Source: Gracilimonas sp040877545
Lineage (GTDB): Bacteria > Bacteroidota > Rhodothermia > Balneolales > Balneolaceae
Assembly: GCA_040877545.1 (NCBI GenBank)
Contig: JBBDNN010000074.1
Location: 9,417 to 73,416, forward strand
Direction of reading: 5' to 3'
Length of the DNA: 64,000 bases
The first letter of the stretch is position 1, and each line of letters opens with the position of its first letter. The position numbers were made by a program, and so were the translations under genes. Of the stretch, positions 27,872 through 36,995 are shown in pieces. A model generated the notes under the pieces. It saw only the letters and a list, made by a program, of their open reading frames with translations. It was not told the origin of the DNA and searched no databases.

Positions 27872-28660
27872 ATGCTCTATTACAAAGAATACAAAAACTC
27901 CGAAGATCATGATTGGGTTGTATTTGTTCATGGTGCCGGCGGTAGTTCTTCTATTTGGTTCAGCCAAATTAAAGATTTTAGAAAACATTTTAATGTATTA
28001 CTGGTAGATTTACGTGGCCATGGAAAGTCAAAAGATTTGCTGCAAAAATATTATGAAGAGAGCTATTCTTTTGAATCAATAAGTGATGATATTATTGAAG
28101 TCTTAGATCATCTTCAGATACAAAAAGCGCATTTTATAGGCGTTTCACTGGGAACAATTATCATTAGAACTATTGGTGAAATTGCTCCTGAGCGGGTGAA
28201 ATCAGCTGTTCTTTGCGGTGCTATAACCCGGTTAAATATTCGGTCGCGATTATTGGTGTTTCTCGGGCACATGTTTAAGCGATTTATACCTTATATGTGG
28301 TTATACAAACTTTTTGCCTGGATAATAATGCCTCGCAAGCGACATGCTAAATCTCGTAATCTTTTTATAAGAGAGGCTAAAAAACTTTATCAAAAAGAGT
28401 TTATGAGATGGTTTAAACTAACCAATGAAGTAAATCCACTATTGCGTTATTTTAAAGAGAGGGAACTGCAAACACCCATGTTGTATGTAATGGGTAGTGA
28501 AGATCATATGTTTTTACCGCCCGTTAAACAAATGGTAGAAAAGCATACAAATTCTAGCCTGGCAGTAATAGATAATTGTGGACATGTTTGTAATGTAGAG
28601 CAACCTCGAGCATTTAATAAACTCAGTGTTCAGTATTTAAATCAACATTCTACTCTCTAA
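27872..28660 (+). CDS. alpha/beta hydrolase
   Basis: 262 residues. Oxyanion motif FVHGAGGS, nucleophile elbow GVSLG (Ser92), acidic residue in MGSEDHMF and catalytic His in CGHVCN. Substrate not deducible. Its 3' end overlaps the convergent secretin gene by 11 bp, so the two messages share complementary tails. Confidence 0.85.
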   Translation: MLYYKEYKNSEDHDWVVFVHGAGGSSSIWFSQIKDFRKHFNVLLVDLRGHGKSKDLLQKYYEESYSFESISDDIIEVLDHLQIQKAHFIGVSLGTIIIRTIGEIAPERVKSAVLCGAITRLNIRSRLLVFLGHMFKRFIPYMWLYKLFAWIIMPRKRHAKSRNLFIREAKKLYQKEFMRWFKLTNEVNPLLRYFKERELQTPMLYVMGSEDHMFLPPVKQMVEKHTNSSLAVIDNCGHVCNVEQPRAFNKLSVQYLNQHSTL

Positions 28661-30518
28661 GCTCATCATTGTCTGATTGAATAGTAAATAACCAGGCTTT
28701 ACTATTAACATTCTTTTGAATTTCTCTCAGCTTTTCTACGGCATTGTCAAAATCCTTAAATCCTTCAAAAGCCACAAAGTGAAAACGTGATCTGGTATTG
28801 AATAACATTCGGGTATCATAGCCTTCACTTTCTAAGTAATCCATAAAATTATATGCATTATTGGGAACCAGAAAAGATCCACCTATCACAAAAAACCTGA
28901 GGTCGGTATTATCCTCTTCTACCTCTATTCCTTTATCTTTGTACTCCAGATACCTGTCGAGATCAAAAGCTTTGGGCACTACCACCATGAGTTCAGGATT
29001 TTGTACTGGGATACTTAGCTCTTCAGCCATCTGCTTTTGGTCATCAGTAAGTTCTTCTCCAAGTTCTGGCTCAACAACCTCCGTAGTATCTTCAGCTATT
29101 ACTTTCGGCTCTGGCTCAACATAAGGTTCTTCCTCTATTACTAAAGTATCAGGCTCTGGTGTGGGCACCTCATCTGGTAAATCTTTTTCTTCAATATCAA
29201 AAACATGATCAAGATCGGTTCGCATGTTGTCGCGTGTTATATCCAAAATCTCTCTTTTTGAGAACATCCGTTCAGACATCCGCTCCGACAGTGGCTTAAT
29301 AAGTTCAGCCTGAACAATAATAATAAGTTCATTTTCAGAAATATCATTTGAATTATACCCAAACAAATATCGTAAGCCAAAGAACCAGCCCGGCAGATCT
29401 TTAAGTATTGGAACACCCCTTCTCACAGAAGTTTCCTCCGTCCGAAATAAACCGGCTACATAAGTTGCTTCACCATCTAAGAGCATGGCAGAAGTAGTAG
29501 CTTCTTGTTTATTGATGATGGTACTTACCACATCCGGTTGTACTGTAGAGCGTTCTACAGCAAGATCTAAATAGACGAATGAAGTATCATTTGTAGTAAT
29601 AATTCTGGGCATTACTGTGAGTATTGTACCCGTACTAACAAAATTATCAGTTACGTTACCAGCAATATCTCTTTGTTTGATGGAAAAATCCTGCCCAACC
29701 TGAAGGTTTGCTTCTTGCCCGTCAATCACTTTTATAGAGGGTGTTGCAAGTACCTTACCTAGATTATCCGCTTCAAAAGCACTAAATAGAGCCTGGACAC
29801 TAATGCCCGAACCACCAAGTTCTCCCATATTTACCAGTGCGTTAAAAGCATTTTGAGATACACTGGAAGCATTAAAAGAATTAACTGATACAAATTGGTC
29901 ATTAAAATCTGATTGTGGTACACTTTCACCTTGCTGACCGCTAACAAAATCTGCGATGTTTTCAGGAACGGCATTTGTTAAAGTGGACCAATCGATCCCT
30001 ATTTCTCGTAAAGCTCTCTTATTACCCTCAAAGAAAGTAGCATTGATGCGAATTTCCCGGGTTCTGAGGTTAGCCATTTCCACATTAGGTGTTCCTCCGC
30101 CTCCGGTAGTTCCTTGAGTTGTTGTGCCTCCCGAAGAATCTGTGGTTCCTGACTGCTGCCTTACAATCTCATAATAATCTTCAAAAATATTGGTCTCGAG
30201 ATTTTGAAAACGTAAAATATACTGCAAAGCATCTTTCCAGTGCATCGGCGGCAGGTTCACTCCGATGGCTCCGCTGTATCCCGATTTATCGACTATAAAT
30301 TTATTTTCATATTCCTGAGTAAAAGTATTAATGATGGCAATAGCTTCTGAATAGGTGGTATTTCGGTCGAATGTTACAATCTCATCAGGATTGGTATATT
30401 CTTGCAAAGGGTCGATTATTTGTGCCTGCAACTGGTATGGCGCGGCTAAATACATCAGACAAAACAAAAATACTGAGAACAACTTTGTGGTATAGGATTT
30501 TTTTTGCATGATATTCAT
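28650..30518 (-). CDS. pilQ: type IV pilus-like secretin with C-terminal SPOR domain
   Basis: 622 residues. Signal peptide to about residue 33 (QLQAQ), a short N-domain, then a secretin core (VLATPSIKVIDGQEANLQVG, and VPILKDLPGWFFG near the barrel end). After the barrel comes a Pro/Glu-rich acidic linker (about 440-520) and a C-terminal segment from about 539 (RFFVIGGSFLVPNNA to SKAWLF) that reads as a SPOR peptidoglycan-binding domain. Such a fusion is unusual. It starts at ATG 30518 (ATGA overlap with the pilO-like gene) and ends the seven-gene pilus cluster. The gene symbol is by role, not proven orthology. Confidence 0.8.
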   Translation of the reverse strand: MNIMQKKSYTTKLFSVFLFCLMYLAAPYQLQAQIIDPLQEYTNPDEIVTFDRNTTYSEAIAIINTFTQEYENKFIVDKSGYSGAIGVNLPPMHWKDALQYILRFQNLETNIFEDYYEIVRQQSGTTDSSGGTTTQGTTGGGGTPNVEMANLRTREIRINATFFEGNKRALREIGIDWSTLTNAVPENIADFVSGQQGESVPQSDFNDQFVSVNSFNASSVSQNAFNALVNMGELGGSGISVQALFSAFEADNLGKVLATPSIKVIDGQEANLQVGQDFSIKQRDIAGNVTDNFVSTGTILTVMPRIITTNDTSFVYLDLAVERSTVQPDVVSTIINKQEATTSAMLLDGEATYVAGLFRTEETSVRRGVPILKDLPGWFFGLRYLFGYNSNDISENELIIIVQAELIKPLSERMSERMFSKREILDITRDNMRTDLDHVFDIEEKDLPDEVPTPEPDTLVIEEEPYVEPEPKVIAEDTTEVVEPELGEELTDDQKQMAEELSIPVQNPELMVVVPKAFDLDRYLEYKDKGIEVEEDNTDLRFFVIGGSFLVPNNAYNFMDYLESEGYDTRMLFNTRSRFHFVAFEGFKDFDNAVEKLREIQKNVNSKAWLFTIQSDNDELRE

Positions 30519-31378
30519 CGCTCTATCTCCAAGGTAACTAATTCCGTAATGCCACCCTTGTTTAGATTAAATGTAGCTGTTTTTGTGTTTATATCAATAG
30601 TGTGTAATTGCCCAAGATATACTTTATCCCCTTTTCTCAACGAATTTATATTTCCGTTTTGGTCAATTATAAATATTCTGGAACTGGTAATACCAATAAT
30701 CCTGCTTTGTTCTACGTTAATCAGGTTTTCCTCATTAGCAGGCAAGGAGCGTTGAATGAGTGGGTAAAAAGGATTATAAACTGATATATTTTCATTCACT
30801 TTTATATCAGAGGTTGAAGAACTGCCTTCCTGAATAGGAATTCGCTCATAATAACTTTCAAGAGTAAAGGTGAATGTAATATCTGATAGTTCTTCCCCGC
30901 TTGGCGGTACTAGGGAAAGATTAACTATTTTATTTAAGAGTCGGCTGTTTTCTAATTTATTGATAAAGTTGATAAAATTGGTATAACTGGAATACCCTTT
31001 TATATCTGATTTTATGATACCATATTGATCTCGTGCTGTTGAGTCAACAAATGTGTAATCAAAAAATATTTTTGAACTTGGGCTGCTGTTACTGATCACA
31101 TTTAAATAATCGAATACATCATCAGGCTCGCTCTTCTTAAAAAGAGTTTTATCATACCCTTCAATTACAGCTACTGCCTGCTGATAGGTTTCATTCATTT
31201 CTGGATAGGCATCACTGGTAGCTTTTTTGGCATCATAATCTTTTTGTTTTTCGGTATAGGCAGAATCTAACTCCTCAAGCTTTGTTTCTTGAATAAACTT
31301 TATATAGCTAAAAGCTCCTCCTACAAAAAGAAACAAAGTAACGAGCAAAATTATGGTATTTCTAACTGCGTACGACAT
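30515..31378 (-). CDS. PilO-like protein apparently fused to a PilP-like domain
   Basis: 287 residues. One N-terminal membrane helix (7-26), a short coiled coil, then an alpha/beta PilO-type periplasmic domain (to about 180). After a linker with NPFYPLIQRS, the last 65 residues (SRIIGITSSRIFIIDQNG, then RKGDKVYLG) have the beta pattern of PilP, normally a separate lipoprotein bridging to the secretin. It abuts the PilM/PilN-like gene (1-bp overlap) and overlaps the secretin gene. The PilP assignment is inference. Confidence 0.65.
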   Translation of the reverse strand: MSYAVRNTIILLVTLFLFVGGAFSYIKFIQETKLEELDSAYTEKQKDYDAKKATSDAYPEMNETYQQAVAVIEGYDKTLFKKSEPDDVFDYLNVISNSSPSSKIFFDYTFVDSTARDQYGIIKSDIKGYSSYTNFINFINKLENSRLLNKIVNLSLVPPSGEELSDITFTFTLESYYERIPIQEGSSSTSDIKVNENISVYNPFYPLIQRSLPANEENLINVEQSRIIGITSSRIFIIDQNGNINSLRKGDKVYLGQLHTIDINTKTATFNLNKGGITELVTLEIER

Positions 31379-33114
31379 TATTCCCCAACTAATTCTTGAA
31401 TTCCCTGCACACTTTCCGGTGTATAAATCGAGTGATCGCCAAAAAAGTCTCTCACTACATATCTAAACACAAATACATCCTTCTCGCGTATTACCTCTGT
31501 AGTTACACCTTGTAAAGTTGCTTTATCAAACACATCGGCTAATTGTGGAATCCTGCTTCTGTAAATTGCATATCCCTGAACTTCAATCTGATTATTTTGC
31601 CCGGAACTTCCCATAGATGTCAACCAAATAGAGTTTACATCTTCTACCCCTCTGTTAAGTTGATTAAGATTTGATGACCATCGGAGAGTGCCTTCATTCA
31701 GCTCACTAAGGAGAATTAATTTAGTTTGAATTTGATCAAACTCATTACTGATACGATTATACTCCTGCACAATAGGCTCCAAGGACCGTATTTGTGAATC
31801 AAGAGAATTCACTTCGGTTGTCAGGCGGTCTATTTCTGCAGCATTTTGGGTATAAAAATGATTAGATATGATGGGAGTCAATAAAATGAATAGCAACAAT
31901 AAGAAGCCATGCCATTGCAGTTTAAAAATTTTCTGACGCTCTTTAATGTAGGCTGGCAGAAAAGAGATGTTCGGGAAATTTTCTTTTTGAAATCCAGATG
32001 ATGCCCAGGCTGCACCTATTGCGGTGGTAAAAGCCGGAATTGAAGATTCATTAATTCCGTTGGGATCAAAAAAGTCTTCGGAAAACCTGAATTCAGATAC
32101 ATCAATATCCTGAAATCGTTCTTCGAAAAATTCGACTGTTTCCTGCCCAAGAGAGTTATTACAAATTATGAGCCGGTCGAGATTTGGTACTTCACCAGTA
32201 TCAAGCTGGAACAGTATTTTACTGAAAATGGTGTTTAGAATCTTCTTACTTTTAACACCTTCAGCAATCATTGGTGAGATTATCCAAAGCTGATCCCCCT
32301 TTAAAAAAAGTATTCTGCTCTTTTTCTCCCCGAATTGAATAACACCAGTAATACTTTCTTCATCAAGCTCATAATTTGAGCGAATTAAACCTAAAAGAGC
32401 TGTTTCATCCGGAATGATATCATTTATAAATATTTTACCAGAGTATAGGTCTTTGGTTTTATCAATAAGCGTTAACAGCTGCGATTCATCATCAATGGAA
32501 GCCAATAAAAGTGCGCCATCTGTTCGGACTGTGTAAGAAAAGTAATCTTCTCCCTTTGACACACCATATAATGCTTCTAAACGATCTGCTACAATTACCT
32601 CAAGATCCTTCTTCTTAGTTTCAGAAAAGTCGACATCTTTTAGAATTTGAAAATTGGTATCTCCGGCAGGAAGGCTCAAACCAAGATCAACCCTGTCGTG
32701 ATCTATTGAATTAAGTACATTGTAGAGCAATAGCTCGTTCGAAGAAGCCACTTCAGATTCGGTGGTCATATCTTCATCTTCAAAGTCACCAAAATCATTA
32801 TCATCGTCTAAATCATCTATACCCAGATCATCCAGACCTCCCTCAAGATCCTCTAAGCCAATATCTTCAATATCATCAGTGTCATTATCGTCATCACCGA
32901 GACCAAATATTGGTTCATCATCGAGAGAATCTTCAACATTGCCAAAAACAGCACTGGCTTCCTGGGTGGCTTTTTCCTTTTTGTGAAGGTGTTCGACCAG
33001 GCTGATTTTATCAATATTTAAAAGAGTTACCTTTTTACCGGTGATATTAACCCTTGCAACTTTAAGGGAATCATCATCAACTATAATACCGGTATATACT
33101 TTACCTCTAGCCAT
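31378..33114 (-). CDS. PilM-PilN-like fusion with an acidic insert
   Basis: 578 residues. Residues 1-390 resemble a divergent PilM (actin-like ATPase family) with a highly acidic low-complexity insert at about 62-118. A single membrane helix (402-420), a coiled coil (425-470) and a PilN-type periplasmic domain (NSIWLTSMGSSGQNNQIEVQ and onward) follow. In standard pili PilM is cytosolic and binds the PilN N-terminal tail; here both would be one chain. The nucleotide-binding motifs of PilM are not obvious. Confidence 0.7.
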   Translation of the reverse strand: MARGKVYTGIIVDDDSLKVARVNITGKKVTLLNIDKISLVEHLHKKEKATQEASAVFGNVEDSLDDEPIFGLGDDDNDTDDIEDIGLEDLEGGLDDLGIDDLDDDNDFGDFEDEDMTTESEVASSNELLLYNVLNSIDHDRVDLGLSLPAGDTNFQILKDVDFSETKKKDLEVIVADRLEALYGVSKGEDYFSYTVRTDGALLLASIDDESQLLTLIDKTKDLYSGKIFINDIIPDETALLGLIRSNYELDEESITGVIQFGEKKSRILFLKGDQLWIISPMIAEGVKSKKILNTIFSKILFQLDTGEVPNLDRLIICNNSLGQETVEFFEERFQDIDVSEFRFSEDFFDPNGINESSIPAFTTAIGAAWASSGFQKENFPNISFLPAYIKERQKIFKLQWHGFLLLLFILLTPIISNHFYTQNAAEIDRLTTEVNSLDSQIRSLEPIVQEYNRISNEFDQIQTKLILLSELNEGTLRWSSNLNQLNRGVEDVNSIWLTSMGSSGQNNQIEVQGYAIYRSRIPQLADVFDKATLQGVTTEVIREKDVFVFRYVVRDFFGDHSIYTPESVQGIQELVGE

Positions 33115-33125
33115 AAAATCAGTAA

Positions 33126-34382
33126 TTAATAGTTAATTTCACTTAACAGTTGAACCATTTTTGTCTTGTTGTTTGCGTAATTCAATGCACTTTCTTTCGA
33201 AATTACCCCATCAGTATAAAGCCTCTTTAAATCCTGCTCCATGGTATTCATTCCTCTTTCACTACCCTCCATCAACATCTGGTAAATTTCTCCAACATTA
33301 TCGTTACGTATGGCAGCTTTTACTGATGAGTTTGCAAGTAAAACTTCTTTTGCCAAAGCTCTTTTTCCATCCAGGCTTGGTATTAATTTTTGACTAATAA
33401 CACAGGTAAGCACATCAGCAAGCCGTGTTCTCACCCGATTTTGTTCATCCGTCGGAACTTCTCCCAAAATACGTTCAATGCTTTCCATAGCGGATGAGGT
33501 ATGAAGCGTGCCGAAAGTTTTATGGCCGGAATCGGTAATTTCCAAAGCTGTTGTAATAGTTTCAGCATCTCTAAGCTCCCCAATTACAATTATATCAGGA
33601 TCCTGGCGAAGAGCCTGAATAGCACCATCTTTAAACGATGGAACATCTCTGCCAACCTCACGATGCCGGACAACAGATTTTACCGGGTCATGTATTAATT
33701 CAATGGGCGAGGCAATAACTACTATGTGAGATTCTACCGTTCTGTTATTTGCATCAATAATGGTATCCAGAGTTGAAGATTTCCCCGAACCGGTGATACC
33801 TGTAATTAGCGTCAGCCCGTATTTATAATATTTTAAGCTCAAAGCTTTGGCTACTTCTGTGTGTGCTCCTAAGCTTTTAAATGGACGGATGGTGTTATCG
33901 ATCTTTCGCATATTTAAAGCGAGATGTTCCAGGTCGAAATACATATCTGCTCTGAAACGTTGACTATTCCCATTTTCCAGTGCCAAGGAGTAGGAGAAAT
34001 CAAGATTTTTTTCCTCAATAAGTTTTTTTCTTTGGCTGGGCAATAGAATATTATGCAAGAGTACATTAGTTTCTTCTATTGAAATATGTTCGGGAGTTTT
34101 AGCTGGATTTTTATCACCAAATATCCTGTACCAGATCTTTCCAGCGCAGCCAGGGCCTCCTAAATCTATATCCGATGCTTCATTTTTAAGCATCCTTTTA
34201 AGATAGTTCTCTAGAATTGCGGTTAATTCTAAACGATGGTTTACTTCCAGCCCTTCAACTATTTCACCCAGTTTTATTTGTAGTTCGATACCTCGTTCTG
34301 TTCGAGGAATTTGCCCGAGCACTGGTTTTACGAGTTCAGATAGGGAATTTTTCTTAACTGCTGTCTCCATAGAAAAAGCCAA
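33126..34382 (-). CDS. pilT: PilT-like pilus retraction ATPase with variant Asp box
   Basis: 418 residues. Walker A GITGSGKS (195-202), Walker B region DPDIIVIGELRDAET, and His box SGHKTFGTLHT are typical of PilT/PilU. The Asp box, normally TIEDPIE, reads VIASPIE (222-228), missing the acidic pair. The N-terminal domain is longer than in standard PilT. It sits 12 bp before the PilMN-like gene. Whether it retracts pili with this change is open. Confidence 0.85.
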   Translation of the reverse strand: MAFSMETAVKKNSLSELVKPVLGQIPRTERGIELQIKLGEIVEGLEVNHRLELTAILENYLKRMLKNEASDIDLGGPGCAGKIWYRIFGDKNPAKTPEHISIEETNVLLHNILLPSQRKKLIEEKNLDFSYSLALENGNSQRFRADMYFDLEHLALNMRKIDNTIRPFKSLGAHTEVAKALSLKYYKYGLTLITGITGSGKSSTLDTIIDANNRTVESHIVVIASPIELIHDPVKSVVRHREVGRDVPSFKDGAIQALRQDPDIIVIGELRDAETITTALEITDSGHKTFGTLHTSSAMESIERILGEVPTDEQNRVRTRLADVLTCVISQKLIPSLDGKRALAKEVLLANSSVKAAIRNDNVGEIYQMLMEGSERGMNTMEQDLKRLYTDGVISKESALNYANNKTKMVQLLSEINY

Positions 34383-34519
34383 ATCGTTTATTGAGGATTA
34401 AAAGATACTTCCAGGTTTCTTTTGTTACGAATTAAGTTCAACGTGATGAATTTAATCCCTCAAAAGAGATAGAAAATCGCAAATAAAACCTTCTATATAC
34501 CTACAGTAGCTGAATGAAT

Positions 34520-35038
34520 TTACCAATTCGTGTCATTTAACAGCCGTTTTTTCAAATTCAGTAACTGAACATTCATGTTACTGATTTTTCGTTGCTGTAT
34601 TTCGATGATATTTTTTGTGAATATATTAAAAAGCTTTTCAGGCTTTTTCCGAAAGAAATTTAGGGCTTCATACCGCTCATACCGCAAAAGAATGCAATTT
34701 CCAACAGCTGTTACTTTTGCCATTCTGTTGTTTTTACTGAATAAAAAAGATTCACCCAGAAAATTCCCTTCCCCTAATGTAGCTAATTGAATGTTATCCT
34801 TCCAAATACTAACCTTGCCTTCTGCCACTAAATAAGCGGAGTTTACATACTCCGATTCATTTAAAACTATTTCATCGGTTAAAAAACGTTCTTCTTTTCC
34901 TAATTGCAGAAATTCCAATACATCTTCATAATGGAAATTTTTTAACAGTAAAGGAGGTTCTTTTAGGAATTTTTTATAGTAATCCGACATTACGTTACCC
35001 TCAGAATTAGGAATTTCTTTACTCATACTACGCCCCAT
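34520..35038 (-). CDS. cyclic-nucleotide-binding domain protein in the pilus cluster
   Basis: 172 residues. A single cNMP-binding beta-roll (LNESEYVNSAYLVAEGKVSI, then LGEGNFLGESFLFS) without a DNA-binding helix-turn-helix; the C-terminus is a helix instead. The phosphate-binding cassette lacks a clear Arg-Ala pair (the segment reads GESFLFSKNNRMA), so ligand binding is uncertain. Its position between pilB and pilT suggests it tunes the pilus motors. In-frame ATGs at 35038, 35026 and 34990 are possible starts. Confidence 0.75.
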   Translation of the reverse strand: MGRSMSKEIPNSEGNVMSDYYKKFLKEPPLLLKNFHYEDVLEFLQLGKEERFLTDEIVLNESEYVNSAYLVAEGKVSIWKDNIQLATLGEGNFLGESFLFSKNNRMAKVTAVGNCILLRYERYEALNFFRKKPEKLFNIFTKNIIEIQQRKISNMNVQLLNLKKRLLNDTNW

Positions 35039-35107
35039 TATGTTTCAATTGGCAGAATGCACGATAATATGCATCAAGTTCATGATTAAATTCAAATTTT
35101 ATCATTA

Positions 35108-36883
35108 TTAATCTTCTATAGTTGCTGCAATCACTTCATCAATAGTACTTACACCTTCTTTGACCCTTTCCCGGCCAGACCCACGTAATGTAAGCATACC
35201 TTGGGAAACTGCTAAGTCTTTTATAGCACCTTCATCAATATCTCCACCTGCATTCAAAATAAGCTGTTTTATTTCTTTTGAGAAATATAAAGCTTCGTGT
35301 ATTCCTGCGCGGCCTTTATATCCTGTATTGCCACACTTATCACAACCTGCTCCTTTATAAAAGGTAGTAGTTTCCAGCTCTTCATCTGTAAAACCTATTC
35401 CTTTCGCAATTTCCGGGTGCGGCTTATATTCTTCTTTACAGGTTTTACACAATGTTCTTATCAGTCGCTGTGCTACTACTAAATTAACGGCATTTGCTAT
35501 CAAAAAAGGTTCAACTCCCATCTTAAATAAACGAGAAACTGCACTTGGTGCATCATTTGTGTGAAGTGTGGAAAAAGTTAAATGTCCAGTATTAGCTAAT
35601 TTAATAGCAATTTCAGCCGTTTTTAAATCCCTCATCTCTCCTACTAATACAATATCCGGATCATGACGAAGAATTCCCCTTATTGACTGATCAAAGCTCA
35701 TATGATTACTGATCTTTAATTGCCGGGCACCTTCAATTATATACTCCACGGGTTCCTCTACAGTCAATACATTTTTAGTAGGATCAATAACAGCATATAA
35801 AGCAGCTACAAGCGTGGTAGATTTACCACTACCAGTTGGCCCGGTGATAATTACAATACCTGAAGGTTTTTCGATGGATTTAACAAAATTCGCTTTCGCC
35901 TGTTTTTGTAAACCAAGTTTATCCAGATCACGGATCACATTTCTATCATCAAGTACACGAATTACAATTGATTCGAACTTCCGGTCAAATTGCTTACCTA
36001 CAATGGGCATGATGGATACACGGTACCGGATACCCACATTATCTATTTGACGCTGAATGAAGCCATCCTGAGAACTATCTCGCTCAAACCTGTCTACGTT
36101 CCTGGTTTTGTCTTTTATGACAGCTGAGATTGCTTCCGGCTTCACATTCTTTTGTTGATACCATAACTGTAATTTACCATCTGTTCTGAACCTTATATCA
36201 GTTGTAGTAGGTGAACTTGGCACAATATGCATATCACTAACCCCTTGGCGCACAGACTCGACGAACATTCCCTCAACCAAAGAATTAAGCATGCTTTGGT
36301 TGATCTCAGCATCTATCTCCTCTTCGTCAATATTCTCCTGATCTTTTTCAAAATCAGGTTCTTCATAATCTATTTCCTCAAGTAGATCGAGGAATTCATT
36401 CTTTTGTTCATAAACCTTGGAGAGGATCTCTTCTATAATTTCATACTTACAGTAAACAAGCTCTGTTTGCTTAAAACTTACTTTATTCAGGATGCTCTGA
36501 ATATTAGGATCTGAAGGATCAGCGGCCGCTATAGTTAATGAATTTGCAGCTTTTTGATATGGAATAGCTTTATGATGAACCAATTCATCAATTATCTCTT
36601 TTGGAAGCTGCTCTACATTTTCTTTTATATGTTCAATAATATCAGCGGGAATATCACCGGAATCTTGCTGAACTTCCCGAAAAGCATAAATATTAGCTAT
36701 TTCCTTCATGATCAGATGGCGGTTAAGCTCTAAATCCTGAAAGAGTATTTGTCCAAGCCGCCGGCTGCTTTCACTAGGCTCTTCAGCCAGAATAGCTAAT
36801 CCTTTTTGCAACTGCTCGTCGGTAATTATCCCCTTTTTTACGAGAATATCACCAATATGTCTGCGGATATTTATTTTGCCCAT
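35108..36883 (-). CDS. pilB: PilB/GspE-type extension ATPase
   Basis: 591 residues. A GspE-N/MshEN-like N-domain (1-160; these bind c-di-GMP in some relatives), an acidic linker (165-195), Walker A GPTGSGKST (348-356), Asp box VEEPVE, Walker B VLVGEMRD, and the tetracysteine zinc motif (Cys479, 482, 514, 517). It should power pilus or pseudopilus assembly at the inner membrane. It follows pilC by about 110 bp. Confidence 0.92.
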   Translation of the reverse strand: MGKINIRRHIGDILVKKGIITDEQLQKGLAILAEEPSESSRRLGQILFQDLELNRHLIMKEIANIYAFREVQQDSGDIPADIIEHIKENVEQLPKEIIDELVHHKAIPYQKAANSLTIAAADPSDPNIQSILNKVSFKQTELVYCKYEIIEEILSKVYEQKNEFLDLLEEIDYEEPDFEKDQENIDEEEIDAEINQSMLNSLVEGMFVESVRQGVSDMHIVPSSPTTTDIRFRTDGKLQLWYQQKNVKPEAISAVIKDKTRNVDRFERDSSQDGFIQRQIDNVGIRYRVSIMPIVGKQFDRKFESIVIRVLDDRNVIRDLDKLGLQKQAKANFVKSIEKPSGIVIITGPTGSGKSTTLVAALYAVIDPTKNVLTVEEPVEYIIEGARQLKISNHMSFDQSIRGILRHDPDIVLVGEMRDLKTAEIAIKLANTGHLTFSTLHTNDAPSAVSRLFKMGVEPFLIANAVNLVVAQRLIRTLCKTCKEEYKPHPEIAKGIGFTDEELETTTFYKGAGCDKCGNTGYKGRAGIHEALYFSKEIKQLILNAGGDIDEGAIKDLAVSQGMLTLRGSGRERVKEGVSTIDEVIAATIED

Positions 36884-36995
36884 TTAATAACTTTATTAAC
36901 AGATTGTTTTATGCTGGTGCAACTATCACAACTAAGAAATATTACTACGATATTACCAGAATACATTATTTTATCTGCTTCCATACAGAACATTC

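Noticed and set aside
32762..32986. Forward-strand Ser/Pro-rich open frame opposite the PilM-like gene
   Set aside because: It is the mirror of the Asp/Glu-rich insert on the coding strand and has no independent support.
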